Source: Nipponacmea schrenckii | Taxonomy: Eukaryota > Mollusca > Gastropoda > Lottiidae | NCBI GenBank assembly: GCA_030562195.1 | Contig: JAUJPP010000007.1 | Location: 21,511,769 to 21,575,768 of the forward strand | Reading direction: 5' to 3' | DNA: 64,000 nt | Shown here: one piece after another, positions 22,510 through 34,398 of the stretch | Layout: each line of letters begins with the position of its first letter | Position numbering within the stretch: position 1 is the first letter of the stretch | Position numbers and translations under genes: made by a program | The notes under the pieces: generated by a model | Told to the model about the DNA's origin: nothing | Seen by the model: only the letters and a program-made list of their open reading frames with translations | The model's database searches: none

Positions 22510-24770
22510 GGCAAAGATAGCTTGCCAGTCAAGGCAGCATTTATTTCAAATAAGTGGAATGAAATATTCAACCTTCCACCATATTTTTTTTTTCTAGGGT
22601 CTCTAGTTTCATTCAAAACTGTCAAGATTGTACCTAATAACAACTCATTAAATATTTTTCGGTATTTTTATGATTTGCAATAGAGTTCACCCTTAATAAT
22701 ATTTTGATATTTTTAATTCTTAATAAAGCTCATCCTTGGTTGATATTAAACAATTTCAGCGAGTTTTGTCAAAAATGAATGTTTAGAGTGTTTACAAGCC
22801 AAAAGTTGAAAGTGTTGAAAACAGGGGCAATAACTGACACAAAATACTTTTCGATTTATCTGATTTTCAATAAGGTTCATCCTTGGGTGAAAACAAATAC
22901 TAAAGCCAAGTTTTATTAAAATCCATTCAAAATTGTCCTTTCTTGAGTGTTTACGAGTTAAATTGAACACGTTTTCAAAAACAAGGGCAATAACTTGTAC
23001 TAAATATTTTTCGATTTTCAATAGGGTTCATCCTTGGGAGAAAACAAATACCAAAGCCAAGTTTCATCAAAATCCATTAAAAATTGTTCTTTCTAGAGTG
23101 TTTACAAGCTAAAATTGAACGTTTTTTCAAGAACAAGGGAAATAACTATATATTTGTCGATTATCTGATTTTCAATAGGGTTCATCCTTGGGTGAAAAAA
23201 AATACTCAAACCAAGTTTCATCAAAATCCATTCAAAATTGTTCTTTCTAGAGTGTAAAAATCCATTCAAAATTGTCCTTTCTTGAGTGTTTACGAGTTAA
23301 ATTGAACACGTTTTCAAAAACAAGGGCAATAACTTGTACTAAATATTTTTCGATTTTCAATAGGGTTCATCCTTGGGAGAAAACAAATACCAAAGCCAAG
23401 TTTCATCAAAATCCATTAAAAATTGTTCTTTCTAGAGTGTTTACAAGCTAAAATTGAACGTTTTTTCAAGAACAAGGGAAATAACTAAATATTTGTCGAT
23501 TATCTGATTTTCAATAGGGTTCATCCTTGGGTGAAAAAAAATACTCAAGCCAAGTTTCATCAAAATCCATTCAAAATTGTTCTTTCTAGAGTGTAAAATT
23601 GAACACGTTTTCAAGAACAAGGGCAATAACTTGTACTAAATATTTTTCGATTTATCTGATTTTCGATAAGGTTCATCCATGGGTGAAAACAAATACTCAA
23701 ACCAAGTTTCATTAAAATCCATTAAGAATTGTTCTTTCTAGAGTGTTTACAAGCTAAGATTGAACAAGTTTTCAGGAACAAGGGCAATAACTCATACTAA
23801 ATATTTTTCGATTTTGCTGATTTTTAATAGAGTTAAAAGTTAATAAGTTAATAAGTTTCATCAAAATCGGTCAAGAATTGTATCATGTAGAGTGTTTACA
23901 AGACAAAAATCAAACACGTTTTCAGGAACAAGGCCAATAACTCATACTAAATATTTTTCGATTTCGCGGATTTTCAATAGGGTTCATCCTTGAGTTATAA
24001 CACACTCTCACACCAAGTTTTATCAAAATTGAATTTTGCCATGTAGAGTGTTTACGAGACAAAAATTGAACACGTTTTAAAGAACAAGGGCAATAATTCA
24101 TATTAGATATATTTTATTTTCAATAGGGCTCATCCCTAGGTGATAACAAACAATTACAGCTAGTTTTGTCAACATTGATCATGAATTGTGCCTTCTAGAG
24201 TGTTCATAAGCCAAAAAGTTGAACACGTTTTCAAAAACAAGGGCAATAACTGACACTAAATATTTTTCGATTTAACTGATTTTCAATAGGGGTCATCCTT
24301 GGGCGATAACAAATACTCAAGCCAAGTTTCATCAAAATCCATTAAGAATTATTCTTTCAAGAGTGTTTACAAGTTAAAATTGAACGCGTTTTCAAGAACA
24401 AGGGCTATAACTCATATTAAATATTTTTTGATTTCGTTGATTTTCAATAGGGTTTATCCTTGAGTTATAACAAACTCTCACACCAAGTCTCATCAAAATC
24501 CGTTAAGAATTGCACATTGTAGAGTGTTTACGAGCCATTCAAGAACAAGGGCAAGAACTCATACTAAATTTTTTCAGATTTCGCTGATTTTCAATAGGGT
24601 TCATCCTTGCGTGATCATCAACACTCACATCAAGTTTCATCAAAATCCGTTAAGAATTGCACCCTCTAGAGTGTTTACGAGCAATTGTGGACGGAAGGAC
24701 GGACCGACGGACGGACCGACAGATGGGGTGACGCCAATATACGCCCCCCCTTTTATGTGGGCATATAAAA
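22510..24770 (-). mobile_element. Pearl/HINE-like element, type I, minus strand, with internal duplication
   Basis: A second minus-strand copy begins (3' end) at GGCAAAGATAGCTTGCCAG, lacks part of the GTGGGCGTAT signature, and runs through about a dozen type I units to a GGAC/CGGACC microsatellite at about 24688-24722. Its 5' end is at ATATACGCCCCCCC...GTGGGCATATAAAA. A two-unit block at 22921-23259 is repeated almost exactly at 23260-23598 (period 339 bp). Confidence 0.8.
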
Positions 24771-25975
24771 ATGGCGACCCATCATTCGAGTAGTTCGACC
24801 GTATTCAACGTATGTGTAATATGGATTCAATTATTACATGGGCCTGATTTCCCTTGTATCGGTATAGTAGGATAACACATGTATGTAATAAATATCCTTT
24901 CTATTTTATCTGTCTAGGTTATTTGTCCACCTTGGCTGATATTACAAGGCCAACCATACATGTCACATGCATATTCAGTGAGAATGTGCAGTTAAATTAA
25001 AGCAAATTTTTTTTACACATTCTGGTTCTATTCAAAACGTAAATCTGTGCTATTTTCTTGGTAGAATAAATCGAAATTGAATCTATTTTTCCATTACGTC
25101 ATTTGGAATATGAAAATAAAATTCATCACTCATACAATGCTCTGTTATGTTTTGAATTTTGCCCAGATGTACAAAAATATCTTGCCTTGACTTGAATTAT
25201 TATACCTATAAGGCATTTAATTGTTTGAAAATCACTTACAGCCTTATTCTTTTAATTAAACACAAGGTCTTAGATATTATTTCTTCCAATCTGGGCCACT
25301 ATCAAGTATAAATAATTGAGTCAAGGCTACATCTTATCTGCATGAAGTATATTCATGCTTTTTAATAACAAAGAGAAAAGGTCAGAAATTGTTTGTTTTG
25401 TGTACAAAATTACTTTTCTAAATCCTTAACTGATGGATACTAAGTCTATTGGTTGTTATAACAGTGTCTTCATATTTTATATCTAAACTAATCATTTTCA
25501 ACTTTTTTGAGGAAGCCTTAATAGCTGTCATTAATGTAAACATAATTAGATATCAGAATATAATATCATAATAAGAAAACTTAAAAAATAAATCAGGCAT
25601 ATGGTTTTCATTCCTAGTGATACTTAAAGCTAAAATAAGAAAAAAACTTATTGTTGCAATCTTTTTCATGTTTAACTTTAAATCAAATCCTCTCGTAATT
25701 TCTCAAGAAGGAACAGAGTCTGTATTCCTCAGGTATAAGTCTTTTTATTGAGTGATGTTTTATTTTTGAAATTCCAGTTTAAATGATGAAGACAGCATCT
25801 TAATATACTAATAAATACAGTGGATAAGATTGAGTTATCTAAAATTAAGATGACTTGTTCTTTGTTGAGTTTTGAGTTTACATGAAAAGCTTAGACAATA
25901 CTAAATACATTCTGGTCCTACCTCAAGTTTATCTACAACATAATCTTAAAGGGATACTGCATCTGAGCATGAACA
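24771..25975. other. AT-rich noncoding stretch
   Basis: No supportable gene or repeat. Confidence 0.4.
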
Positions 25976-27664
25976 TAAGGCCAGACCAATTTTTTTTCTT
26001 GTTTTACAAAAAAAGGACCAAAATTGAGGGTAGGAGGGGAAAAAAAACAAAAAAACATCCATACCAATCCCGGCTGTATAGTGTGAGGATAACAGAGCAG
26101 TTTATTCAATCATGGGTATTATGCCACTGCCATATCAATTTTCAGCCCCATAATTCAGAAATATCATATATCCAGAAAATGCTTGGAATATATCTGGAAT
26201 TAGTAAGCCACGATCTTTAAACTTCTGATGTTGTGAAGTTATATACCATAATGTGGAGTGAAGTGTGCTTACAAAATGCTTCCCAGTTAATGTAAAGTCG
26301 ATTAACATTATGGGCTGTGAATCCAACATTCAGTTCTTTCAATAATTCTAGAGAGGATGTCATTAAACATCTTATGATCTTTTCTAGTAGTTTCATAGTT
26401 TTTTGTAGATGGTAAACAATCATATTTAATACTACTAGTCATCAACACATCAAAGGCATTTTTTTTCTTGTTTCTTCGGTTCTTTGTCACCACTGGCACT
26501 ACTACTAGTAGGCCTACTAGACGTGGGGAGAGCTGATTTAGATTTTGAACCAGAATTGGCTTTGCAAATGAACACAGTCACAAACAATAGATTAAAACCC
26601 ACGATGACGTGAAGGGGTGTAGAAGCTTCTACGCTGTTGCCTCTTGCTGTTATATCCAAACTACTTGTGGATTCTGAAGCTATGATCTTTTTGATACGTA
26701 GTCCTTCATCAATGACATCATCGGAAGACGAAAATGAAGACGTGCCAAGAAGGCCTAATTTTTCAATTGCGCAAATTGGACAGTTCACCAACTGTTTGGT
26801 CGATGCTCATACAAATCAAACACTTGAGCGTTTCCAGAGCTCTTATTACGGTAACACTAAAATAGCGTGAAGCCATTTGCATAAACAGAAAAACAAAATA
26901 AAATGTCATTTCATCCACACGCTTTTCCAAATTCCATCGATCTCTGAAAGAGCTAGTTGTGAAATCGTATTTCATTGGCTGGCTATTGTGTAGTTGTATA
27001 AAAGGATGAACATGATTGGTTCAGTAAAATTTGCTGGGAAATCCTAGGAAAACCCCATAGCAACAAAATAATAATTTTGATATTGAAAAAGAACCGAATT
27101 AACATTTCATTGTAATAACTTAAGTGTACAACTATATGGTTATTCCGTAATTTTTCACAATTAATAAGAAACATCATTATGAATGCCTTGCATATAATGA
27201 ATGCGCGGGTTTTAGAAATTTTTTCGTTTCACAATTTCAATAGACTTGCGTAAGCAATATTATTTCAATCCAAAAAAAAGAACCATTGTCCGAGTGCATT
27301 AGCAGAACATCCGTGACATTTGGGTGATCGAGGCTATCATTGCTTTCATGGACGAAAGTCAAAGTAGCAGCGGTTTTTGTAATTTTGGGAATACTTTTTT
27401 GTTGATCTTCTTGGGAGTAATTTTTGGAAGTGAGTTTATTACTAAAAAATGCTTAGATCCACAATTATTTTAGTTCTAATTTACAACAAATCAGAAGTTG
27501 AACTCGCTGAATCAAAAGATGGTTTGTTTTTTTTTATCGGGAATGGAGGTTGTTTTTTTTTTTCGTCGGAGCTGATTTTGCAATTTTGGTTTTTTTTTTT
27601 CGGATTTCCTGAAAATGTGGGTCGGCGGATCCGTAAAACAAGAAAATAAATTGGTCTTGCCTAA
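25976..27664. mobile_element. TAA-flanked DNA transposon with decayed ORF
   Basis: The 1683-bp element (25979-27661) has inverted ends: GGCCAGACCAATTT then TTTTTCTTGTTTTAC on the left (25979-26007) and, reverse complemented on the right, GGCAAGACCAATTT then ATTTTCTTGTTTTAC, matching at 27 of 29 positions. TAA flanks both ends (25976-25978 and 27662-27664). This resembles PIF/Harbinger duplications, but that superfamily is inferred only from the 3-bp duplication. GGTCGGCGGATCCG inside the right end recalls GGTCGACGGATTCG at the left end of the element at 17580, so the two may be related. The middle carries minus-strand coding remnants. Confidence 0.7.
26135..26980 (-). pseudogene. Unrecognised decayed protein inside the TAA-flanked element
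   Basis: On the minus strand, overlapping frames read as one degraded protein. At 26450-26791 is a 113-codon stretch with a CPIC motif near its start, a Ser-rich segment, a hydrophobic stretch resembling a membrane segment (HVIVGFNLLFVTVF) and a Lys-rich end. Downstream, frames shift through KDHKMFNDIL, CWIHSP, NWEAFCKH and KFKDRGLLIPDIFQAF. The order and smooth hand-over across frames suggest a real ancestral coding sequence with frameshifts. I do not recognise the family. It could be a transposase, a captured host exon or another passenger. Confidence 0.45.
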
Positions 27665-28600
27665 AAATTTTCTTCTCAAGAAAGGTCAATATGAGTATAT
27701 ATTCATCAGTAAACTTACCTAGTGTCATAAAGTAACAGAATCTCTTAAAATCTGGAAAACTCACAAAACTTAAGTCATTTTTGAAAAACGCTTAATCAAA
27801 TTATAAAGCGTTTTTCAATAATTAAAGGAATCTTTATGGATGTTTTTTTTATATTTATTTATTTTCGTTTATGTTATTTATGGCAGCAGGTAAATTTAAT
27901 GATCAATAGAGCTTTTATTGGCCAAATTTCAAATTTTTGATTTAAACATTAAGTGATATTCTTTTCTATTATTAAAAGAATACTACCTGAAACACATATC
28001 AATGGCAATCTGGAAGAAAGACATGTTGTAGGTTGGGTTGACGAAACATGAATATTGATAAAAATCATCATAGATCAAAATCTTTGTACAGATAGTTGAT
28101 AATTGATTCCAACAACTTAATGAATTCTCTTTTTGCGATATAGAGTTTGGAATCATATTTTTCCTTTTTTTTTTTATAGAGAAATTTGTTATTTTTACTT
28201 TTTATGTCTCAATATGCCAAATAGTGATAAATTTGTTGCAATGTTTCTAAATAAATGTATCCTATTTCTTATAAATGAATTGAGATTTACAATCTGTTGA
28301 AATAGTTCAAGCTTGATATAAATGTGGAATGTATTTTAACTAACGCCGAGGGAAATACATTCAGGTAACATGTAATTTGTCATCAAGAACTGTAAAATAT
28401 ATCTATTATGCATTATGCATTCATATCTACATTTTATAAGTATATGGGCTGTTCATGTACTCTAACAGACTAGAGATTTCCTACCTTGATAAGATCATCG
28501 ATTTTACTTAATAGACTGTAATCAAAACGCGCAGTGGATGGTCTGATATCTTGTTCACTTTAATTATTCGTATTAAATTGTACATCGTTCACTATTTCAG
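27665..28600. other. AT-rich stretch upstream of receptor exon
   Basis: No gene seen. It ends in a splice acceptor (TTCACTATTTCAG, AG at 28599-28600) directly before the first recognised coding exon, so this is probably an intron behind an unidentified 5' exon. I could not locate that exon or the promoter. Confidence 0.5.
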
Positions 28601-28816
28601 ATGTATGAATCAGGAAATGAGAGTCATGATGCATATCAAGATCAAGGAGAAAGTGATGAGATGACAGAAGATGGTGAAAGACCAAGGAAACGCTCAAAGA
28701 GTAAAGATGATAAGTTTTGTGGTGTATGTGGTGACAGAGCTTTAGGTTATAATTTCAATGCAATTACATGTGAATCATGTAAAGCCTTTTTTAGAAGGAA
28801 TGCCTTGAAGAAAAAG
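28601..28816 (+). CDS. NR1J: Nuclear receptor exon: N-terminus and first zinc finger
   Basis: Codons 1-72. An acidic, Ser/Asp-rich N-terminus is followed by a basic patch (RPRKRSKSK, about 27-35). The first zinc finger has ligands Cys40, Cys43, Cys57 and Cys60. The recognition helix begins [10 protein letters not shown], the ESCKA P-box shared by HR96, DAF-12 and NHR-8-type receptors, rather than the EGCKG of VDR/PXR. The donor is AAAAAG|GTAGGT at 28816/28817 and leaves phase 0. A GT four bases downstream (28821) would break the frame. Confidence 0.9.
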
Positions 28817-28943
28817 GTAGGTAAATTTATTTCAGTCATCTATCTCTCAATCAATGCTGCCATTAGATAAACCAGTCATGTGAAATATGATTTTCAAAGT
28901 CAAGAAAACATTTCTTCTTAATTCCATATCCAGGAGTATTTAA

Positions 28944-29600
28944 TTTTTATACAACCATATGAATGTGTGGACGTATATTGTCGTTACCCCTGCCCGTTGA
29001 TCCAGCAGACTGTCTGTCAAAATTTGTTGTGGGTGCCATAGAAATTTCAATATTCAATGGATTTTGACAAAACTTTGTGTGAACATTGGAATTGATGAGA
29101 CAATTTTTGGATGAACAGTTTTTTTTGTAATTGCCTCTGGCTCTATATTTTTTGTGGGTACAATGGAAGCTACAGGTTTCAATGGATTTTGACGAAACTT
29201 GGTATGAGCATTTAAATTTATTAGACAGTGGTCAATTTGAATTTGACAATTTCTCAATGAACAGTTTTTGAGTTATTGCCCTTGACTTTGTAAAATCGTG
29301 TCAATATTTTATTTGGGTGCATTAGAAGCTACAAATTTCAATGGATTTTGATGAAACTCGTTATGAGTATTAGAATTAATTAAAGACGGGGGTGAAGTTT
29401 GAATTTGACAATTTAGATGACTGGTTTTATTGCCCTTGATTTAGTAAAATCGCATCAAAATTTTATTGTTGGTGCAATAGAAGTTTCAGTTTTCAGTGGA
29501 TTTTGATGAAACTTTGTGTGAGCTTTAGAACTGATAAATCAAAGAGAAAATTGATTTAACAATGCTGATGTGTGCATATATTACGTTGCATATTTTGTTC
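28944..29600 (+). mobile_element. Pearl/HINE-like element, type II, in intron 1
   Basis: It starts T-run + ATACAACCATATG with the matching arm ATGTGTGGACGTAT, then about three to four type II units (ATGGATTTTGA(T/C)GAAACTT, GAGTTATTGCCCTTGACTT). It ends in a decayed 3' end (CAATGCTGATGTGTGCATAT, ATTACGTTGC). The microsatellite is reduced to a few bases. Confidence 0.65.
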
Positions 29601-30491
29601 AATAAATACTCTGATAATAATCTTCAAACATAAACTGTTGATAAATCTTTCTTGTTATTATTGAGTTCTAGAACGTTATTAAAATTTGAGCTGGCGGGGA
29701 CTTATTTTATTTTTAATGGATATATTGATATATGAACCTGCAGGAATCTTAATAAACATTCTTTCAAGGCTAAATTATACAATATTTTACTGTATGTAAT
29801 TTTATGTAACCAAATTTTCAATTTAAACTTTTTACAGTATTCTAGAATAACATAATAAAATCTGCATAGACTTCTTTTTGTACTGTTCGACTGTGGGACT
29901 TCTGTCAAATATGTTCAGTAAACTATAAATCTCGCTATGATGATAGACATTTTCCTTTTTTTTTGTTATGTTATAAGGAAATCATGTTTTTGAAACTTTC
30001 ACTAGGAAAAGTTGTGTCTTTTTATCAGACTGACACGACAAGCTAGATGATATGAGGTATAGATGGTCTTTAAATGAAAAAACATAAAATGTAATTTTAC
30101 TCAACTTGGCCAATAAGAGTATATATTCATCAGTGGACTCACATGGTGTCTTAACTATACAAAAATCCCTCTGTAATTCAATAAATCCACATAATTTTCA
30201 TTGCGATTATTGGAAATCTATTTAAATTTTTGAGGGAAGTAACTCTCGAATGGGGTTTTCTGTGTCCTTGACCTTTACTCTTGTGTTGTTTGTACACACC
30301 TGAAGATGATTTCCTGTTTTAGCATCAAGGCTCTGTTTTTCTCAAACTGAATGGATTCATCGCTTGCTTTTTTTAATTCAGAAAATAGTTTTATAGTCAC
30401 TTTAAAATAAAAAAATTAACAAGTGTATTCTAAAAATTAAATTAAACCTAACTGATCATTTAATATTAAAGCTTCTGACAGAGCATGTATC

Positions 30492-33041
30492 TTAACCCCT
30501 TGAACCCGATGGGCCGGTTTACCGGCTCAAACAAGTGTGTGTCACATTCCGGATGAGAGGGTTAACCAGCTTTCTATGTTTGTGTACATGTAACTTAGTA
30601 ATGGCTTATCCAATCAAATCAATTTTACAGCAGATGACAACTACGTCACAGTTAACATAAACAAAACAGTCTACTATCGATTTTTTCACTAAATTTCGCT
30701 AAAATTGGCTAAAATTATGGCTAAAAAACTGAAAACAAATGACGTCATCAAATTGATAAATGAAAGCGACTCAGGGGAAGATTTGGACGATGACAATTAC
30801 GGCTATTCTGACGATTTTGAATCAGAAAGCGAGGACGAATCTGTTCTTGATGGATTTATTAGTGAGAATTCAATCGAGCCCTATTCCAACTCTGAGGTCA
30901 TTGATGGAAATATCAGTGTTCATCCGCATATAGGAGATGGGGATGCTTCCTCTATATCTGACATGGACATTGGAAGGCTTGATGAAACAGGGGGTTTGAT
31001 AGTGACGGTAGCGATACCTCCCCTCCATCTCCTCCACGCCCTAGTAGTAGTAGCACTAATAGGATGAACGGACTTGGGCAATGTGGCATCGGCAGAGCTG
31101 TGGGAAGAGGGACGTTATGTGCATAATAAAGATATCATAGCCCCTGCTGAGTGGGACAAAGATCCATCAACATTTATTGGAAATCACTTTTCCCTAATGA
31201 GCCCCCAGGTGTGAAAAATCTCCCTCAAAATTTTGACGAAAATTCCACCCCTATGCAATGTCTAGAATTATTTTGGACGAACGAAATCTGGGAATTTTTT
31301 GTTACAGAGACAAATCGCCAAGCCGAATCCATAAAACAGAAAAAAACCAGTAATTATGTAGCCAAAACATTCAAACCAGTGACTGAAAGAAATGAAAGCA
31401 TTCTTTAGACTACGGATATCGATATAAATGCTTGTACATAAAGATTGATATGAAGCTTATTGGCATATGGATCAGAATCATCCAATCACCTATACACCGG
31501 GATTGAAGAAAATTATGTCACGGGATCGATTTCTTGCCATATGGACTTTATTACATTGTGTCAATCAGGGGGATGAAACTTTTGATAAAACAGATAAAAT
31601 AGATAAAATCTATAAGAATAGACCTCTTTTGATCTACTTATTGGACAAATTTAGACATCATTATGTACCAGAGCAGGAACTATCGTTAGATGAAGGAATG
31701 ATTCCGTGTAAAAACTCTATTTCTATAAAACAATACATAAAATCAAAACCTATCAAATGGGGACTGAAATCATTTCTTCTCTGTGAGGGTAAATCAGGTT
31801 ATGTAATCAATGCAGAAATCTACACTGGTAAAGTGGATGATCTGAATACAATTTTAGAAAACCTGGTGATGCGTCTGAGTGATCTATACACTGGACAGTT
31901 TTACTGTCTATTCACCGACCGGTTTTACACATCTGTGGCTCTTTGTGAAATTTTATTAGATAGGAAAACCCTCATGTGTGGAACTGTAATGACGAATAGG
32001 AAGGGGTTCCCCAAGGCTTTAGTTCAAAAGCAAATGGAACGCGGCACATCCAATATTTTATTCAATGGGAAATGTGCTGCTTTTGTGTGGTGCGATAAGA
32101 GACCCATATACTTTGTCACCTCAACACATGTCGACACTCCTATGCAAACTGTATTGAGATACGATGCCAAAGAACATAAACTAGTAGAGGTAAACTGTCC
32201 CAAACCTGTAAAACAATATAACAATTTTATGGGCGGGATGGATCTCAACGATCAGTTGACAAGGCTCCAACGTTGTCGACGACATTACCGGTGGCCGCGC
32301 AGACTAACCGTGAAATTTTTTATGTGGGCCACATATAATTCATATGTTATATATCAAACATTGAGACCTATGGATACACCTGGGAGAAAACTGTCTTTTC
32401 ATGGTTACATTGAACGGCTATGCATGGAACTTGGTGATTTCCGACGTAATGCACCTGTTCGTTTGACCCGAGGCATAATAGAAAGGGAGACCCGTCCTTT
32501 GAATGATTCAGATAGACAACTCCACATTGTAGAACATGCAGAGCAGGCATCCACAAATAATTGTTGTGTTGTTTGTCTTGAGAAAAATCGTAGAGCCAAA
32601 CGACAAGCGCCAGATGCACGTTATAGTGACCTCCCGAAAATTTGCAAAAATGTACAACTTGCAATGTGTTCTTGTGTGTCAAAAATGGCACATCAAACCC
32701 CTAGCGCATACCATAGTAAAAGACAATATTGGTACAATTGAAATGGACTTGATCTCAAATTTCATTTATTGTTATAAACTAATCAAATTCACATAGTTTA
32801 TGAATTATTGGTTTGCTTAATGAATTAACAGTTTATTCAATAAAATTTAAGTTCAGCTAGCTAAACATATAACTTATTTATTTTCTACGACACATTGTTG
32901 CTTTAAATTTAGCTTTTCCTAACAGTTAATATAAGGCTTCAGCAGTAAATTCACTAAAAAACGTCAACGACGTCATTTTGTCTTGGGTGCCAGGGTCTGA
33001 AGTACTGTGACGTAATTTGACGTCAGGGTTCAAAGGGTTAA
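30492..33041 (+). mobile_element. piggyBac element with TTAA target duplication
   Basis: TTAA at 30492-30495 and 33038-33041 flanks inverted ends: CCCCTTGAACCC on the left and, reverse complemented, CCCTTTGAACCC on the right. Just inside the left end is a palindrome GCCGGTTTACCGGC (30513-30526). TTAA duplication, end structure and transposase all agree on the piggyBac superfamily, which cuts and pastes precisely at TTAA. The transposase is broken, so the copy is dead unless supplied in trans. It lies in the same orientation as the host gene. Confidence 0.93.
30717..32741 (+). pseudogene. Broken piggyBac transposase
   Basis: Starts at ATG 30717 with an acidic N-terminal region. The frame shifts near 30995, has stops at 31124-31129, and shifts again near 31185. 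It then reads a typical piggyBac segment (LELFWTNEIWEFF) to about 31390, shifts once more, and has in-frame stops at 31425-31427 and 31446-31448. From 31449 a long open frame carries the catalytic domain. All three catalytic-type aspartates are present: 31689 (in SLDEGM), 31917 (in TDRFYTS) and 32241 (in GGMDLNDQ). The C-terminal cysteine-rich domain begins at NCCVVC but its last part (TTCNVFLCV) is in another frame. At least four frame changes make it a pseudogene with an intact triad. Confidence 0.9.
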
Positions 33042-33085
33042 ACTTTGCTATGTGATATGTTTGTTCATTGATATTCTAATTTCAG

Positions 33086-33203
33086 AAAATGAAGTGCCTT
33101 TTCAAAGGTAATTGTATCATTGATGTGCGCACCAGAAGGTTCTGTCCTTGCTGCAGATTACAGAAGTGCCTATCAATAGGAATGAAAGAAAGTATGATTT
33201 TAG
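33086..33203 (+). CDS. NR1J: Nuclear receptor exon: second zinc finger
   Basis: Codons 73-111 plus one base, 118 bp, phase 0 in and phase 1 out. The second zinc finger uses Cys76, Cys82, Cys92 and Cys95, followed by the CRLQKC helix and GMKESMIL at the start of the C-terminal extension. An additional cysteine at position 94 (CPCCRL) occupies a place that usually holds a basic or polar residue. The acceptor AG is at 33084-33085 and the donor is TTAG|GTAAGA at 33203/33204. Confidence 0.92.
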
Positions 33204-33415
33204 GTAAGATTAATAGCTTTATTTCCTCAATAAAGTGGACATCCATCAGGTGTACCTGTAGAATATATACAAAAACAAGCAATCTAAAATATTTGCCACA
33301 ATTAAGGTAGACTTTGGAATAAATCCAAAGGCTTGAAAGTACATGTACTTGAAAATACTTCGTGTATGTTTGCAATAGAGTTTTTCCAGGTTAATTGCTT
33401 GTTTGGAGAATACTA

Positions 33416-34220
33416 TACAGTATATCCTGCTCCTACGACCACCTTTATTAAGAGCCCACCTTCAATAAACGACCACAATAAATTCCCCCCTACGAGTTTT
33501 CAATGTAATTATCGACTAATAAGCGGCCACCTTCATTACGCGACCAGCGGCCATGTATTTATACTCCCAATTGATTAAAATAACTCAATTAAGCGACCAT
33601 GACACTTTTGATTATCTCCCGTAACAATAATCAAGTTCACGCGTCGGTGATATTCAATGAGATTATCGCTAATCGGTAATTAGATAATCTTCTACAGATT
33701 AATTTTATAGCTTGTTGCTGATTAATATTGAAAGATATCATCATATTGACAACTATTAAAAAGTGCTGAAAAGGCTTCAATATTTCGTTTTTGGTAAAAT
33801 TTAGACTACCGTAAATTTGATCAGAAAGCGAAAGTAGGGTATACCGGATGTTGTTATAAAAACATATTAATCAGGTGAAAATGGAATAAAGTGTGTTACC
33901 GGGCAATTAAAATGCAAGTAAAGAAGGATATCTTATTGATTTAAGGTAGAGAATTTTGACTTTGAAAACGATAATAACTGTGAGAACTTTGGTATCTAAA
34001 AGAAAATAAAATACGACAAAATAGAGTATCCCGTCGGTAGATAGGAGATAGCATGCAAAAGCAGTAGAAACTATACATGTATGAGTAAAAGTAAGATCCT
34101 ATGATTTCAAAAATGTCAAAACGAAATGGTCTTGCAGTTCCTCTCTTAAGAGGCCACCTTCACTCAGCGACCGTTTTTGAATATTCCCTTGAGTGGTCTC
34201 TGAATGCAGGTTCTACTGTA
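33416..34220 (+). mobile_element. TA-flanked MITE, left member of inverted pair
   Basis: Element 33418-34218 (801 bp) lies between TA dinucleotides. Its outer end is CAGTATATCCTGCTC and its inner end, reverse complemented, is CAGTAGAACCTGCATTC. These share CAGTA..CCTGC as a short inverted end. TA duplication and CAGTAGAACC-type ends fit Tc1/mariner or pogo-type MITEs (inference). No coding. The outer part contains repeated GACCACCTT/GGCCACCTT motifs. Confidence 0.7.
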
Positions 34221-34398
34221 TACTATATAGCAATAACAAGCAATAACCCTGTATAAATATATACATTTTTTACTTTTGTTTTTTTTTGTCTGTTGATCAA
34301 TAGTCTCTAACTGGCAATCTTTTTCTAACATTATTAAACATTTTCATTTTATAAATCAAGGATCTTGGAATGAAAAGTTTTCTGGGCCATCTAATATA

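Larger units (their letters stand above)
28817..33085 (+). other. NR1J: Intron 1 of the nuclear receptor gene
   Basis: 4269 bp, GTAGGT...TTTCAG. It carries a type II pearl-like copy (28944-29600), about 0.9 kb of AT-rich sequence without features (29601-30491), and a piggyBac element (30492-33041). Only 44 bp separate the piggyBac target duplication from the exon 2 boundary, and these include TATTCTAATTTCAG, a plausible branch point and acceptor. Confidence 0.8.

Noticed and set aside
25882..26220. 112-codon plus-strand open frame
   Set aside because: It crosses the left end of the TAA-flanked element and its A-rich tract, and is opposite the better minus-strand remnant.
32024..32691. Minus-strand open frames under the piggyBac transposase
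   Set aside because: They are shadows of the transposase coding strand.
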